A stretch of DNA of 61,785 nucleotides from Candidatus Butyricicoccus avistercoris (GTDB lineage Bacteria; Bacillota; Clostridia; Oscillospirales; Butyricicoccaceae): assembly GCA_019113005.1 (NCBI GenBank), contig DXIE01000003.1, positions 1-61,785 on the forward strand, read 5' to 3'. The position numbers were made by a program, and so were the translations under genes. This document shows positions 41,616-50,651 of this stretch, piece after piece. The notes below the pieces were generated by a model, which worked only from the letters and a program-made list of their open reading frames with translations, did no database searches and was not told the DNA's origin. The stretch's first letter is position 1. Each line of letters starts with the position of its first letter.

Positions 41616-42350
41616 TTAGTTTTGCTCTTCGTCTATCTCAGCAAGTATTTTTTTATCCTGTTTATTTTCAGGTTTGAACTTTGCAAATAAATCTGGTCTA
41701 TCTTTTTTAGTTCTTATAAGTGACATTTTTCTTCGCCATCTGGCTATATTTGCATGATGACCAGATAACAAAACATCTGGTACTGCTTGCCCTCTCCAAA
41801 CCGCTGGGTGAGTATATTGTGGATATTCTAATAACCCATTCCAATGGCTTTCATCTTGAAATGCTGTTTCATCTGGCAGTACATTTGGCACCATTCTACA
41901 AATGGCATCAGCTACTGCCATTGCTGGAATTTCGCCACCTGTTAAAACAAAATCACCTATTGATATTTCTTCATCTACACAGGTATCTATAAAACGTTGG
42001 TCAATTCCCTCATAATGCCCACATACTATGATAATATGTTTTTTTTCAAGTAGCTCTCTGGCCTTTTGCTGGTTAAACTGTGTACCCTGTGCACTCATCA
42101 TAACAGTATGCACTTTTTCACCTTTACATAAATATTCATGGCATAAATAGAGCGGTTCTGGTAACATCACCATACCTCTGCCGCCTCCATATGGTGAATC
42201 ATCAGCTTTACTATGCTTATCAAGTGCAAAATCTCTTATATTGGTTGGCTTAATTTCAACCAGTCCTTTTGTTTGAGCTCTGCCAATAATACTTTGTTTC
42301 ATAACGCCGTCTATAAGCTCTGGAAACAAAGTCATAATATCTATTTTCAT
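41616..42350 (-). CDS. trmD: tRNA (guanine-37-N1)-methyltransferase
   Basis: A 244-residue SPOUT methyltransferase that makes m1G37 to prevent frameshifting. Conserved segments are MKIDIMTLFPELI, DDSPYGGGRGMVMLPEP, the trefoil-knot SAM site HYEGIDQRFIDTCVDEEISIGDFVLTGGE and the C-terminal YPQYTHPAVWRG. The start overlaps rimM by four bases. rplS, usually next, is not downstream; the transcript ends here and pfkB has its own promoter. Confidence 0.97.
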   Translation of the reverse strand: MKIDIMTLFPELIDGVMKQSIIGRAQTKGLVEIKPTNIRDFALDKHSKADDSPYGGGRGMVMLPEPLYLCHEYLCKGEKVHTVMMSAQGTQFNQQKARELLEKKHIIIVCGHYEGIDQRFIDTCVDEEISIGDFVLTGGEIPAMAVADAICRMVPNVLPDETAFQDESHWNGLLEYPQYTHPAVWRGQAVPDVLLSGHHANIARWRRKMSLIRTKKDRPDLFAKFKPENKQDKKILAEIDEEQN

Positions 42351-42853
42351 TCTATGAGTCCCTCTATTGTTTCCACTGTAATTATACCTTTTTCAAGGTC
42401 TACTGACTTTAAAAATGGCTTACATGCTGGAATTAAAGCATCTTTTTTACCATCTTCACGCTTAATTATATATAAATCATGTCCTGCACCTTGATTTACG
42501 TCTTTTAATATGCCGATTGTTTCACCTGTACGCTCATCAAAAACGCTAAGACCTATAATATCTTGAATAAAAACTAAATCGTCTGGCAATTCAACATCTT
42601 CTCTGTCAAGGTATATTACTTTATTTTTTAAAGCCTCGGCTGCCTCATAAGTGTTTACACCTTCAACGTGCATTATAACACAATTTTTATGCACATAAGA
42701 GCGTTTAATTTTAATTGGCTGTTCAGGTGATAAATACAAAGTATCAAAATCTAACAAAACCTCTGGGCTATCACACCAAGATTGAACTTTAATATCTCCC
42801 ATAACGCCATGGGTATTTACGATTTTACCAGCTTCCAGAAATTGTTTTTTCAT
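42347..42853 (-). CDS. rimM: 16S rRNA processing protein RimM
   Basis: A 168-residue ribosome maturation factor that helps assemble the 30S head with S19. The N-terminal domain has EAGKIVNTHGVMGDIKVQSW. The C-terminal PRC-barrel has IIGLSVFDERTGETIGILKDVNQGAGHDLYIIK. The start is ATG 42853 after GGAGGAG; the frame extends further upstream across a terminator and is not used. It overlaps trmD by four bases. Confidence 0.95.
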   Translation of the reverse strand: MKKQFLEAGKIVNTHGVMGDIKVQSWCDSPEVLLDFDTLYLSPEQPIKIKRSYVHKNCVIMHVEGVNTYEAAEALKNKVIYLDREDVELPDDLVFIQDIIGLSVFDERTGETIGILKDVNQGAGHDLYIIKREDGKKDALIPACKPFLKSVDLEKGIITVETIEGLIE

Positions 42854-42869
42854 ATTTTTTCTCCTCCGT

Positions 42870-42910
42870 TTATAAAAAAGAAAAAGACCTGCCCAAATAT
42901 GACAGGTCTT
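42870..42910 (-). terminator. Terminator or attenuator between khpA and rimM
   Basis: An 8-bp stem, AAGACCTG (42884-42891) and CAGGTCTT (42903-42910), followed on the minus strand by TTTCTTTTTT. It would let the upstream ffh-rpsP-khpA genes be expressed more strongly than rimM-trmD. Confidence 0.75.
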
Positions 42911-42917
42911 GCAAGGC

Positions 42918-43148
42918 TTAGTCACAAATCTCGACAGAAACCTTTTTATTTTCACGATTTCCGGCAGCCTTCATCAGTGTGCGGATTTCCTTCGCAATTC
43001 GTCCATGGCGACCGATTATACGTCCCATGTCCTCAGCTGCAACACGCAACTCAAAGATGATTTCATCGCCATTTTCCTTTTCTTCTACGGAAATAGCGTC
43101 CGGAACTGTTACCAGATTCGCTACAATGTAGGTTAGAAGTTCCTTCAT
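42918..43148 (-). CDS. khpA: KH-domain RNA-binding protein KhpA (YlqC)
   Basis: A 76-residue single KH-domain protein with the GxxG loop in MGRIIGRHGRIAKEIRTL. It pairs with KhpB in other Firmicutes and affects cell division and elongation through RNA binding. The start is ATG 43148 (MKELLTYIVANLV), with GAGGT upstream. An ATG at 43169 overlapping the rpsP stop is possible but gives an atypical extension. Confidence 0.93.
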   Translation of the reverse strand: MKELLTYIVANLVTVPDAISVEEKENGDEIIFELRVAAEDMGRIIGRHGRIAKEIRTLMKAAGNRENKKVSVEICD

Positions 43149-43168
43149 ATTCTCAACCTCACACTCCA

Positions 43169-43408
43169 TTACAGCACACCGGCTTTCTTTAAAATGCCAC
43201 GAACTGTGTCAGTTGGCTGTGCACCATTCTTGATCCACTTCTGAGCAAGCTCAGTGTTAACCTTAACTTCAGCCTCAGCGGTCATTGGGTTGTAAGTGCC
43301 GATTTCCTCGATGAAACGACCATCACGTGGGTAACGGGAATCAGCAACAACGATACGATAGAAAGGAGCTTTCTTAGCACCCATTCTGCGAAGTCTAATC
43401 TTTACCAT
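43169..43408 (-). CDS. rpsP: 30S ribosomal protein S16
   Basis: A 79-residue ribosomal protein with [41 protein letters not shown], the universal S16 N-terminus. Codon use is that of a highly expressed gene. A strong AAGGAGGTG ribosome site precedes the ATG. It sits between ffh and khpA, the standard Firmicutes order. Confidence 0.98.
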   Translation of the reverse strand: MVKIRLRRMGAKKAPFYRIVVADSRYPRDGRFIEEIGTYNPMTAEAEVKVNTELAQKWIKNGAQPTDTVRGILKKAGVL

Positions 43409-43468
43409 CTGTTTTTCACCTCCTTGGAAACAGATAAAATGTCTATTGTAAAATAATTTTACACTAAT

Positions 43469-44827
43469 TTAAAATGGCAGTTTGAAGTTGCCAAGTGATG
43501 GAAAACCACGCTTTTTGCGTTTGCCACGCTTTTGCATTCCAACAATTTGACGGGTCATTTTCTGCATTGCCTCAAACTGCTTGAGCAGTCTGTTAATCTC
43601 CTCAATTTTAAGTCCACAACCAGCTGCAATACGCTTTTTACGGCTGTAATTTATAATTGAAGGGTTATCACGCTCTTTTGGTGTCATAGACTGAATAATA
43701 GCTTCTGTATGAGCAAGAGCTTTTTCATCAATCTTTGCACCTGCAAGTGCGTTTGCATCTACTCCAGGAAGCATACCTAAGATATCCTTCATAGAGCCCA
43801 TATTCTTCATTTGCTGAAGTTGCTGATAGAAATCTGTCAGTGTGAGTTTACCAACTGATAATTTTTTAGCAGCTTCGGCAGCTTGTTTTTGGTCGAATGT
43901 TTCTTGAGCTTTCTCAATAAGAGTTAACATATCGCCCATACCAAGAATACGAGATGCCATTCGGTCTGGGTGAAATTGCTCGATATTATCTAACTTTTCA
44001 CCTGTACCAATATATTTAATCGGCTTACCTGTTACCGCTTTGACAGAAAGAGCAGCACCGCCTCTAGCATCACCGTCCATCTTACTCATCAGTACGCCAT
44101 CAATTCCCAGAGCTTCATCAAAAGTCTGTGCAACATTTACAGCGTCCTGACCAGTCATTGCGTCAACAACAAGCATGATTTCATGTGGTTTAACAGTCTT
44201 TTTAATCTGTTTTAGCTCGTCCATGAGTGCTTCATCAATATGCAAACGACCTGCGGTATCAATAAACACTAAATCATGACCATTTTTACGAGCATAATCA
44301 ACACCAGCTTTAGCAATCTCAATCGGGTCACCCTGTCCCATTTCAAAGACAGTTATACCAAGCTGAGAACCTACAACCTTCAGCTGTTCAATCGCTGCTG
44401 GACGGTAAACGTCACAAGCGACTAAAAGCGGTCTACGCTGTTGTTGTTTTTTAAACAAACCTGCAAGCTTTGCACAGTTTGTTGTTTTACCTGCACCCTG
44501 CAAACCAACCATCATAACCACAGTTGGAGGATTAGGTGCAATCATTAAACGAGCATTCTGACCGCCTAAAAGAGCTGTCAGCTCATCATTTACAATTTTA
44601 ATTACCTGCTGTGCTGGAGATAAACTTTCGAGTATATCAGCACCAACAGCCTTTTCAGTAACAGATTTAACAAAATCCTTTGTTACTTTAAAGTTTACGT
44701 CCGCTTCCAAAAGAGCTAAACGGATTTCACGCATTGCGTCCTTAATATCCGCCTCGGTCAGTCGTCCACGGCTTTTTAGCTTTTTAAAAGTATTGGAAAT
44801 TTTTTCGGTTAAGCCTTCAAATGCCAT
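43469..44827 (-). CDS. ffh: Signal recognition particle protein Ffh
   Basis: A 452-residue SRP54 GTPase that targets membrane proteins. It has an N domain (about 1-85), a G domain with GLQGAGKTTNCAKLA (G1), VFIDTAGR (G3) and SKMDGDARGG (G4 region), and a Met-rich M domain (about 325-435) ending in a Lys/Arg-rich tail. The start is ATG 44827 with GGAGG five bases upstream; the frame opens at TTG 44839, but that would translate the ribosome site itself. It is 15 bases after ylxM. Confidence 0.97.
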   Translation of the reverse strand: MAFEGLTEKISNTFKKLKSRGRLTEADIKDAMREIRLALLEADVNFKVTKDFVKSVTEKAVGADILESLSPAQQVIKIVNDELTALLGGQNARLMIAPNPPTVVMMVGLQGAGKTTNCAKLAGLFKKQQQRRPLLVACDVYRPAAIEQLKVVGSQLGITVFEMGQGDPIEIAKAGVDYARKNGHDLVFIDTAGRLHIDEALMDELKQIKKTVKPHEIMLVVDAMTGQDAVNVAQTFDEALGIDGVLMSKMDGDARGGAALSVKAVTGKPIKYIGTGEKLDNIEQFHPDRMASRILGMGDMLTLIEKAQETFDQKQAAEAAKKLSVGKLTLTDFYQQLQQMKNMGSMKDILGMLPGVDANALAGAKIDEKALAHTEAIIQSMTPKERDNPSIINYSRKKRIAAGCGLKIEEINRLLKQFEAMQKMTRQIVGMQKRGKRKKRGFPSLGNFKLPF

Positions 44828-44842
44828 ATTTTCCTCCAATCA

Positions 44843-45217
44843 CTAGCTGCGGTCATCAGCGATTGTTTTCAAATTTTTATCCAAACGAGCCAGCAACTTG
44901 GAAATCTCAGGATTGTGCAAAAGATTTGAATTTATAATTCTGAGTCTATGCACATCATCTAACATTGAACCGACAAGCGAGTCAATTTTTCCATATCTGG
45001 AAACCAAACCTAATTTTTTTTCCATATCCCGCAATGTATGTTCCGCACGAACAATGCTATCACGCACACCTTGACGAGTTATTCCGATATGTTCTGAGAT
45101 TTCTGCAAGTGACAAATCCTCGTTATAGTATAAATCAAATAACTCTTTTTGTTTTTCGGTAAGCACCTCACCGTAAAAGTCAAAGAGTAAGCACATTTCC
45201 AGCGGTTTATTTTTCAT
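44843..45217 (-). CDS. ylxM: YlxM family helix-turn-helix protein
   Basis: A 124-residue protein of the YlxM/p13 family, always next to ffh. It contains a sigma-70 region 4-like helix-turn-helix (LTEKQKELFDLYYNEDLSLAEISEHIGITRQGVRDSIVRAE). In streptococci it modulates SRP activity; DNA binding is not established. GGAGG precedes the ATG. A CTCC upstream can pair with the GGAG of this site. Confidence 0.92.
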   Translation of the reverse strand: MKNKPLEMCLLFDFYGEVLTEKQKELFDLYYNEDLSLAEISEHIGITRQGVRDSIVRAEHTLRDMEKKLGLVSRYGKIDSLVGSMLDDVHRLRIINSNLLHNPEISKLLARLDKNLKTIADDRS

Positions 45218-45266
45218 AATCAGCCTCCTGTGTAAAGGAGATTTGCTTTACAACTGCGACGTTAAT

Positions 45267-45295
45267 ATCTTACAATATACATCATTATATGTCAA
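45267..45295 (-). promoter_or_regulatory. Promoter of the ylxM-ffh-rpsP-khpA operon
   Basis: Minus-strand consensus -35 TTGACA (45290-45295), a 17-base spacer and -10 TAAGAT (45267-45272), followed by a leader of about 40 bases. Confidence 0.7.
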
Positions 45296-45326
45296 GCTTT
45301 TTTAATAAAAAATTTTGAAATTTTAA

Positions 45327-45355
45327 TAGACTTTATTTTAAAATAAATGTATACT
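45327..45355 (+). promoter_or_regulatory. Promoter of the M16 peptidase operon
   Basis: -35 TAGACT (45327-45332, weak), a 17-base spacer and -10 TATACT (45350-45355), 40 bases before the start codon. Confidence 0.4.
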
Positions 45356-45395
45356 GATTTTATATGTTCGATTTATTAGAAACGAGGTTTTAATA

Positions 45396-46661
45396 ATGCA
45401 AACAACCTTTAATTCTTCGCTTGCCCAAGGTATAACCTTAACATCAATGCAAGCTAAACAGTTTAAAACTTCGGTTTTGAGCGTTACAATGACCGTTCCA
45501 CTAGGTAAAAACAATGGTTTTGCAGCTATTCTTCCCCATGTTTTACTAAGAGGTACACAAAATCACCCTGATATGTTATCATTAAGCCGTAAACTTGATA
45601 CATTATATGGTGCTAGAATTGTGCCTCTTATTCGTAAAGCTGGTGCAAATCTCGCTATTGGCTTTATTGCCGATGTAATTGATGAGCGTTTTGCAAATGG
45701 AAATCTAACAAATGAAGTTATTGACTTGCTTTGTGAGCTAATACATAAACCAGCTTTAGAGAATGGATTTTTACTAAGTGAATATGTTGAAAGTGAAAAG
45801 CAAAATCTGATTGATAGAATTGCTAGACTTAAAAGTGATACCAGAAGTTATGTTGTAAGACGTATGCGTGAAATCATGTACGAAAATGAACCTTTTGGTC
45901 TTTGCGAATATGGCAATGTAGAGGAAATACAAAATATAAATCCTCAAAATCTAACAGAATATTTAAATGAGCTTATTAACACCGCACCTATGCAAATTTT
46001 TTACTGTGGTAGTGTTAACTCAAACGAAATTGAAAACAAATTTAAATCAGCATTTTCATTTAAGAAATCTAACACAAAGCCTGCTGAAAATATTATTCTC
46101 CCTGCACCAACTGAGCCTAAATATATAACAGAAACTATGCCTGTTTCTCAAGGCAAATTAGCTATTGGTTTGCGTACAGGAGTAACTGCCACAAGCAATG
46201 AATATCCTGCTCTTATGTTGTTTTCTACCATTCTTGGTGGTTACACTGGCTCTCGATTGTTTAAGCATGTTCGTGAAAAATTGAGTCTTTGTTACTATGC
46301 TTCTTGTGGCATTGATAAATTCACTGGAAGTATGACTATAACCTCTGGTATTGAAAATAAAAATGCTGAACTTGCTCAAAAAGAGATTTTAGCTCAAATT
46401 GATGATATGAAAAACGGAAATATAACCGAACAAGAGCTTTTTGATGCTAAAAGAAATATTCTTGATTTATTAAAATCTATGAATGATAGTCCTTTAACTT
46501 TAGAATCATATTTCCAAAGCGGTATTATGAACAATATTTCACTTTCTCTGGACAAACTCTCTGAGCAAATAGATAAAATTTGTGTTCAAGATGTAATAAA
46601 AGTTGGACAAAACATTAAGCTTGACACTGTTTACTTTATGAAAGGAGGCGAGAGTGTATGA
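45396..46661 (+). CDS. ymfF: M16 family protein, YmfF-like, without the zinc motif
   Basis: A 421-residue protein with the two-lobed M16 (insulinase) fold. The N-terminal lobe aligns by pattern (ILPHVLLRGTQNHPDMLSLSRKLDTLYGARI) but lacks HxxEH, as expected for the non-catalytic YmfF partner. The C-terminal lobe includes TILGGYTGSRLFKHVREKLSLCYYASC. In Bacillus the ymfF/ymfH pair lies with ymfI, and databases link them with EF-P 5-aminopentanol modification. The stop overlaps the next gene by four bases. Confidence 0.88.
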   Translation: MQTTFNSSLAQGITLTSMQAKQFKTSVLSVTMTVPLGKNNGFAAILPHVLLRGTQNHPDMLSLSRKLDTLYGARIVPLIRKAGANLAIGFIADVIDERFANGNLTNEVIDLLCELIHKPALENGFLLSEYVESEKQNLIDRIARLKSDTRSYVVRRMREIMYENEPFGLCEYGNVEEIQNINPQNLTEYLNELINTAPMQIFYCGSVNSNEIENKFKSAFSFKKSNTKPAENIILPAPTEPKYITETMPVSQGKLAIGLRTGVTATSNEYPALMLFSTILGGYTGSRLFKHVREKLSLCYYASCGIDKFTGSMTITSGIENKNAELAQKEILAQIDDMKNGNITEQELFDAKRNILDLLKSMNDSPLTLESYFQSGIMNNISLSLDKLSEQIDKICVQDVIKVGQNIKLDTVYFMKGGESV

Positions 46662-47944
46662 CACATGAAATCTTTGATAAAATAGGCGAAGAAATGTACT
46701 CTCATGTACTTTCAAATGGTTTAAAAATATATTATATACCAAAAAATAATTTTTCTAAAACTTTTGCCATGCTTGCTACTAACTTTGGTTCAGCTGACCA
46801 AAAGTTTCAAATGCTAAACGGTGAGGTTTTGGATACTCCTGCTGGAGTTGCACATTTTTTAGAACATAAAATGTTTGAAGATGAAGATGGAAATGCACTT
46901 CAAAAGTTTGCAAAAACAGGTGCAAGTCCAAACGCATTTACAAGCCGAAATATGACAGCATATTACTTCTCATGCACAGATAACTTCTATGAGAATTTAA
47001 ACATTTTAACTAAATTTGTATGCACGCCTTACTTCACAAGCGAAAATGTTAAAAAAGAAAAAGGTATCATAGAGCAAGAAATCAGTATGCTTGATGATGA
47101 CCCATTTTGGAATGCATATACAAATGTTTATGCTGGTATGTATCACAATCACCCAATTAGAATTTCAATCGCAGGCAGTGCGGAAAGTATTGCACCGATA
47201 ACCCCAGATGTGTTATATCAGTGTCACAAGGCATTTTATAGCCCTAAAAATCTTGTCTTAACCGTTTGTGGCAATGCTGATTTTGAGAAAATCATAGAAA
47301 TTGCAGAAAAAAACACACCAAAACAAGCAGATGAAATTGCAAACCGTTTTTATGGAGAACGTCAAAACACTGTATATAAAAATCATATAGCTGTTAAAAT
47401 GAATGTCCCTCAACCATTTTTTATGATTGGAATTAAAGATATTCCATTTGAAAAAAACGAATCACAGTCAAAAAGGCAGCTTATAGGTGAGCTTTGTTGC
47501 GAAATTCTTGCGGGTAAATCGTCATCACTTTATAATAAACTTTATAAAAATGGTACTTTAAACCGTCGTTTTGATGTGGGTTATACCATTCACCCAGATG
47601 CCGCTTGTGTTTTATTCAGCGGTGACAGCAAAAATCCTAAAGAGGTTTATACTGCTATTCTCAATAATATATGTGAAATTGTTAAAAACGGCATATCAGA
47701 TGATGAATTTAATCGTGTAAAACTTATGCATTATGGTATGATGATTCGTTCACTTGACGGGACAGATGATTTATGTCGCATGCAATGTGAAGCAGCTTTT
47801 GCAAATGAAAACTTTGCAACCTCATCACTTCAATATGACGAGATTACAAAAGATGATTTGTTAAATATGTTTAAAATCTGGAATGATGAGAATAGATTTA
47901 CTCTTTCTGAGGTTATTCCTCTTGAAGATAATCAGGAGGTTTAA
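46658..47944 (+). CDS. ymfH: M16 family zinc peptidase, YmfH-like
   Basis: A 428-residue catalytic partner of the preceding protein. It has the inverted zinc motif HFLEH (66-70) with the family's AGVAHFLEHKMFE context, and a downstream Glu in the KGIIEQEISMLDDDP segment as the third ligand. The pair should form an M16 heterodimer in the cytosol. A link to EF-P modification follows database naming and the presence of efp about 7 kb away; it is not proven. Translation is coupled through an ATGA overlap. Confidence 0.9.
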   Translation: MTHEIFDKIGEEMYSHVLSNGLKIYYIPKNNFSKTFAMLATNFGSADQKFQMLNGEVLDTPAGVAHFLEHKMFEDEDGNALQKFAKTGASPNAFTSRNMTAYYFSCTDNFYENLNILTKFVCTPYFTSENVKKEKGIIEQEISMLDDDPFWNAYTNVYAGMYHNHPIRISIAGSAESIAPITPDVLYQCHKAFYSPKNLVLTVCGNADFEKIIEIAEKNTPKQADEIANRFYGERQNTVYKNHIAVKMNVPQPFFMIGIKDIPFEKNESQSKRQLIGELCCEILAGKSSSLYNKLYKNGTLNRRFDVGYTIHPDAACVLFSGDSKNPKEVYTAILNNICEIVKNGISDDEFNRVKLMHYGMMIRSLDGTDDLCRMQCEAAFANENFATSSLQYDEITKDDLLNMFKIWNDENRFTLSEVIPLEDNQEV

Positions 47945-47946
47945 TT

Positions 47947-48780
47947 ATGCAACATTTAATTGAATTTCCTCAGCTTGGTTTAAGTTTTACGCTTAACAGA
48001 GTCGCTTTTAATCTATTTGGTAAAGATATTTATTGGTACGGCATAATAATAGCAATAGGTTTTATTGTTGCATCATTCTATCTTTCAAAGAAAACAGTGC
48101 AGTTTGGGTATAAACAAGACACTCTCTATGACTTATTGTTATTATGTTTGCCAATCGCAATTATCTGTGCAAGATTATATTATGTTATTTTTGAATGGGA
48201 ACAATACAAAGATAACCCAATATCAGCACTATATATTTGGAATGGTGGACTCGCAATTTATGGCGGTATAATAGGTTCGTTTATAACAATATATCTGTAT
48301 GGCAAAAAGAACAAACTAAATATAGCTGAACTTCTTGACATTGCTTCATGCGGTATAATAATCGGTCAGATTTTCGGCAGATGGGGAAACTTTGTCAATG
48401 CAGAGGCTTTTGGTGGTGAAACTTCACTTCCATGGGGTATGTCCATAGATGGTGCTGCACCTGTTCACCCAACATTTTTCTATGAGTCATTATGGAACTT
48501 AATAGGCTTTATTATATTACATTTTTGCTGTAAGCATAGAAATTTCAAAGGTCAAATCTTTTTAATTTATGTAGCTTGGTATGGTTTTGGTCGTTCAATT
48601 ATCGAAGGTCTTAGAACTGACAGCTTGTATATACCAAGTACACCTATAAGAGTTTCACAGCTTTTAGCATTTATTAGTTGGATTACAGCTTGCATTTTGT
48701 TGTTTATTGCAAACAGAAATAAAATACAAACACTTAGTCAAATTTGGAATCCAACAGCAGAAATAGAACATAAAAAGTAA
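47947..48780 (+). CDS. lgt: Prolipoprotein diacylglyceryl transferase
   Basis: A 277-residue polytopic membrane enzyme that adds diacylglycerol to the lipobox Cys of prolipoproteins, such as the ABC binding protein near 8 kb. The Lgt signature GQIFGRWGNFVNAEAFG and the preceding WNGGLAIYGGIIG are clear, and HPTFFYESLWN follows. About seven membrane segments are present. It starts two bases after ymfH, with AGGAGG inside the end of that gene. Confidence 0.95.
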   Translation: MQHLIEFPQLGLSFTLNRVAFNLFGKDIYWYGIIIAIGFIVASFYLSKKTVQFGYKQDTLYDLLLLCLPIAIICARLYYVIFEWEQYKDNPISALYIWNGGLAIYGGIIGSFITIYLYGKKNKLNIAELLDIASCGIIIGQIFGRWGNFVNAEAFGGETSLPWGMSIDGAAPVHPTFFYESLWNLIGFIILHFCCKHRNFKGQIFLIYVAWYGFGRSIIEGLRTDSLYIPSTPIRVSQLLAFISWITACILLFIANRNKIQTLSQIWNPTAEIEHKK

Positions 48781-48793
48781 AGGAGTATATAAA

Positions 48794-49648
48794 ATGAGTG
48801 CAATAAAAATGGACGGAAAAGCATTATCAGCTAAAATTAGAAATCAAATTCTGGCTGAAACAGAAGAATTAAAAGCAAGTGGTATAGTCCCTGGGCTTGC
48901 AGTAATACTTGTAGGCGATGACCAAGCAAGCCAGATTTATGTTAGAAATAAAGAAAAGGCTTGCACAGAATGTGGTTTTTACAGTGAAAAACACATTTTG
49001 CCTGCTACTGCTACACAAAATGAACTGCTTGAACTTATTGATACATTAAACAAAAACCCTAAGATTAGCGGTATTCTTTGTCAGTTACCACTTCCAGAGC
49101 AAATCAGTGAAGATGCTGTAATTGCAGCTATTGACCCTAAAAAAGATGTAGATGCTTTTAACACATCAAACGTTGGAAAAATTATGACTGATGATTATGA
49201 TTTTCTGCCTTGTACTCCTGCTGGCGTTATGGAGCTACTCAAGGAATACAACATAAACGCTGAAGGCAAGCAATGTGTTGTAGTTGGTCGTTCTAATATC
49301 GTAGGCAAACCAATGGCAATGTTACTTCTTCATAAAAATGGTACAGTTACAATCTGTCACAGCAGAACTAACAATTTATCTGAAATTTGTAAAAGTGCTG
49401 ACATTTTAGTTGCCGCTGTTGGTAAGGCTAACTTTATCACTGCTGATATGGTTAAGGAAGGTGCAGTTGTAATTGATGTTGGTATGAACCGAAATGAAGA
49501 AGGAAAAGTTTGCGGTGATGTATCTAATGATGTTATGGAAAAAGCATCTTATATGACACCTGTTCCTGGTGGAGTTGGTCCAATGACAATTACAATGCTT
49601 ATGAAGAATACTATTAAGGCTGCAAAGCTACAAAATAATATTAAGTAA
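48794..49648 (+). CDS. folD: Methylenetetrahydrofolate dehydrogenase / cyclohydrolase
   Basis: A 284-residue bifunctional enzyme interconverting methylene-, methenyl- and formyl-THF. Signatures are VGDDQASQIYVRNKEKACTECGF (with the catalytic Lys), GILCQLPLPEQI, VVVGRSNIVGKPMAMLL for NADP binding and TPVPGGVGPMTI at the C-terminus. It supplies the methylene-THF used by the MTHFR fusion at the start of the window. It is the last gene of the M16-lgt-folD run. Confidence 0.96.
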   Translation: MSAIKMDGKALSAKIRNQILAETEELKASGIVPGLAVILVGDDQASQIYVRNKEKACTECGFYSEKHILPATATQNELLELIDTLNKNPKISGILCQLPLPEQISEDAVIAAIDPKKDVDAFNTSNVGKIMTDDYDFLPCTPAGVMELLKEYNINAEGKQCVVVGRSNIVGKPMAMLLLHKNGTVTICHSRTNNLSEICKSADILVAAVGKANFITADMVKEGAVVIDVGMNRNEEGKVCGDVSNDVMEKASYMTPVPGGVGPMTITMLMKNTIKAAKLQNNIK

Positions 49649-49660
49649 TTGCAAAAATTA

Positions 49661-49692
49661 AAACCTCCGTTTTTTAACGGAGGTTTTTTATG
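49661..49692. terminator. Bidirectional terminator between folD and dut
   Basis: A perfect 11-bp stem, AAACCTCCGTT (49661-49671) and AACGGAGGTTT (49676-49686), with T runs on both strands. Confidence 0.9.
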
Positions 49693-49702
49693 TCTTTTTG
49701 TT

Positions 49703-50134
49703 TTATTTTGTACCTGTGCTACCATGACCGCCACGGTCTTTATTACCTAAAACATCTTGCTCTATAAATGAAATAGCTGGCTGATGCTCCATAATTCTAA
49801 ACTGACATATTCTATCGTTTACTGAAATTTTAGTATCTCTAAGTGCATATGCAGGCATAAACCACTGGTCATTATCTCCGCAATAAGTTTCATCAACAAT
49901 GCCCATTGAATTTGTCTGTATAATACCAAAGTTCTTAAAAGTCGAGCTTCTTGGCACGATATGAGCCTCATATCCTTCTGGAAGCTGCATTGCAATTCCA
50001 AGCGGAATTAGCTTAAACTCACCTGCTTTTAACTCTACATCTTCAGCAGCTCTTAAGTCAATCCAATCTGATTTACCATCTATATAACGAAGTTTTTCAA
50101 TCTTATCAGTAAAATACTTTATTTTTATTTCCAT
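49703..50134 (-). CDS. dut: dUTP diphosphatase
   Basis: A 143-residue trimeric-type dUTPase that removes dUTP and makes dUMP for thymidylate synthesis. Motif 1 is near [10 protein letters not shown], motif 2 is [11 protein letters not shown], motif 3 is [14 protein letters not shown], and motif 5 is DRGGHGSTG at the C-terminus. It is 13 bases after nrdG in a deoxynucleotide operon, a sensible pairing with anaerobic dNTP synthesis. Confidence 0.93.
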   Translation of the reverse strand: MEIKIKYFTDKIEKLRYIDGKSDWIDLRAAEDVELKAGEFKLIPLGIAMQLPEGYEAHIVPRSSTFKNFGIIQTNSMGIVDETYCGDNDQWFMPAYALRDTKISVNDRICQFRIMEHQPAISFIEQDVLGNKDRGGHGSTGTK

Positions 50135-50147
50135 TTTTACTCCTCAA

Positions 50148-50651
50148 TCAATTATATTCTGGTTCGGATAAAAGCACAATTTGTTTCAGTTTAAATGTTT
50201 TCGACACATCTATGACTCTTTGATTTTCGCTACCCCTCCAAGGAAGTTTTGCATCTTTCAAAGCCTTAATAAATTTACCGTCAACCACGACATCAACTAA
50301 CTTTATAACTGGTAAATTTCTTATTTCCTCAAAGCGATAACCTGTATATAACCATATTGTTTTTGTTGGAAATTTATCACGAATTTCTGTGCAAAGCTCA
50401 CTTATCCCATCACGGTTTGACATAAACAAAGGGTCTCCACCAGATAAAGTTATTCCTGAAACATAATCATGTTCTAATTCTGCAAAAATCTCCTGTTTTG
50501 CAGCTTCATCAAACTCTAAACCGCCATGCTCGTCCCATGTTATAGGATTGTGACAGCCCTCACAAGCATGTTCACAGCCTGCAACCCAAAGAACGACTCT
50601 TATACCCTCACCATTTAACATATCATCTTTTGTAATATTATGATAACGCAT
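50148..50651 (-). CDS. nrdG: Anaerobic ribonucleotide reductase activating protein
   Basis: A 167-residue radical-SAM activase that generates the glycyl radical on NrdD. The cluster motif is CEHACEGC (Cys26, Cys30, Cys33), followed by HNPITWDEHGG. GITLSGGDPLF is the SAM-binding GGE-like segment. It starts directly after nrdD, giving the standard nrdD-nrdG pair. Confidence 0.96.
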   Translation of the reverse strand: MRYHNITKDDMLNGEGIRVVLWVAGCEHACEGCHNPITWDEHGGLEFDEAAKQEIFAELEHDYVSGITLSGGDPLFMSNRDGISELCTEIRDKFPTKTIWLYTGYRFEEIRNLPVIKLVDVVVDGKFIKALKDAKLPWRGSENQRVIDVSKTFKLKQIVLLSEPEYN

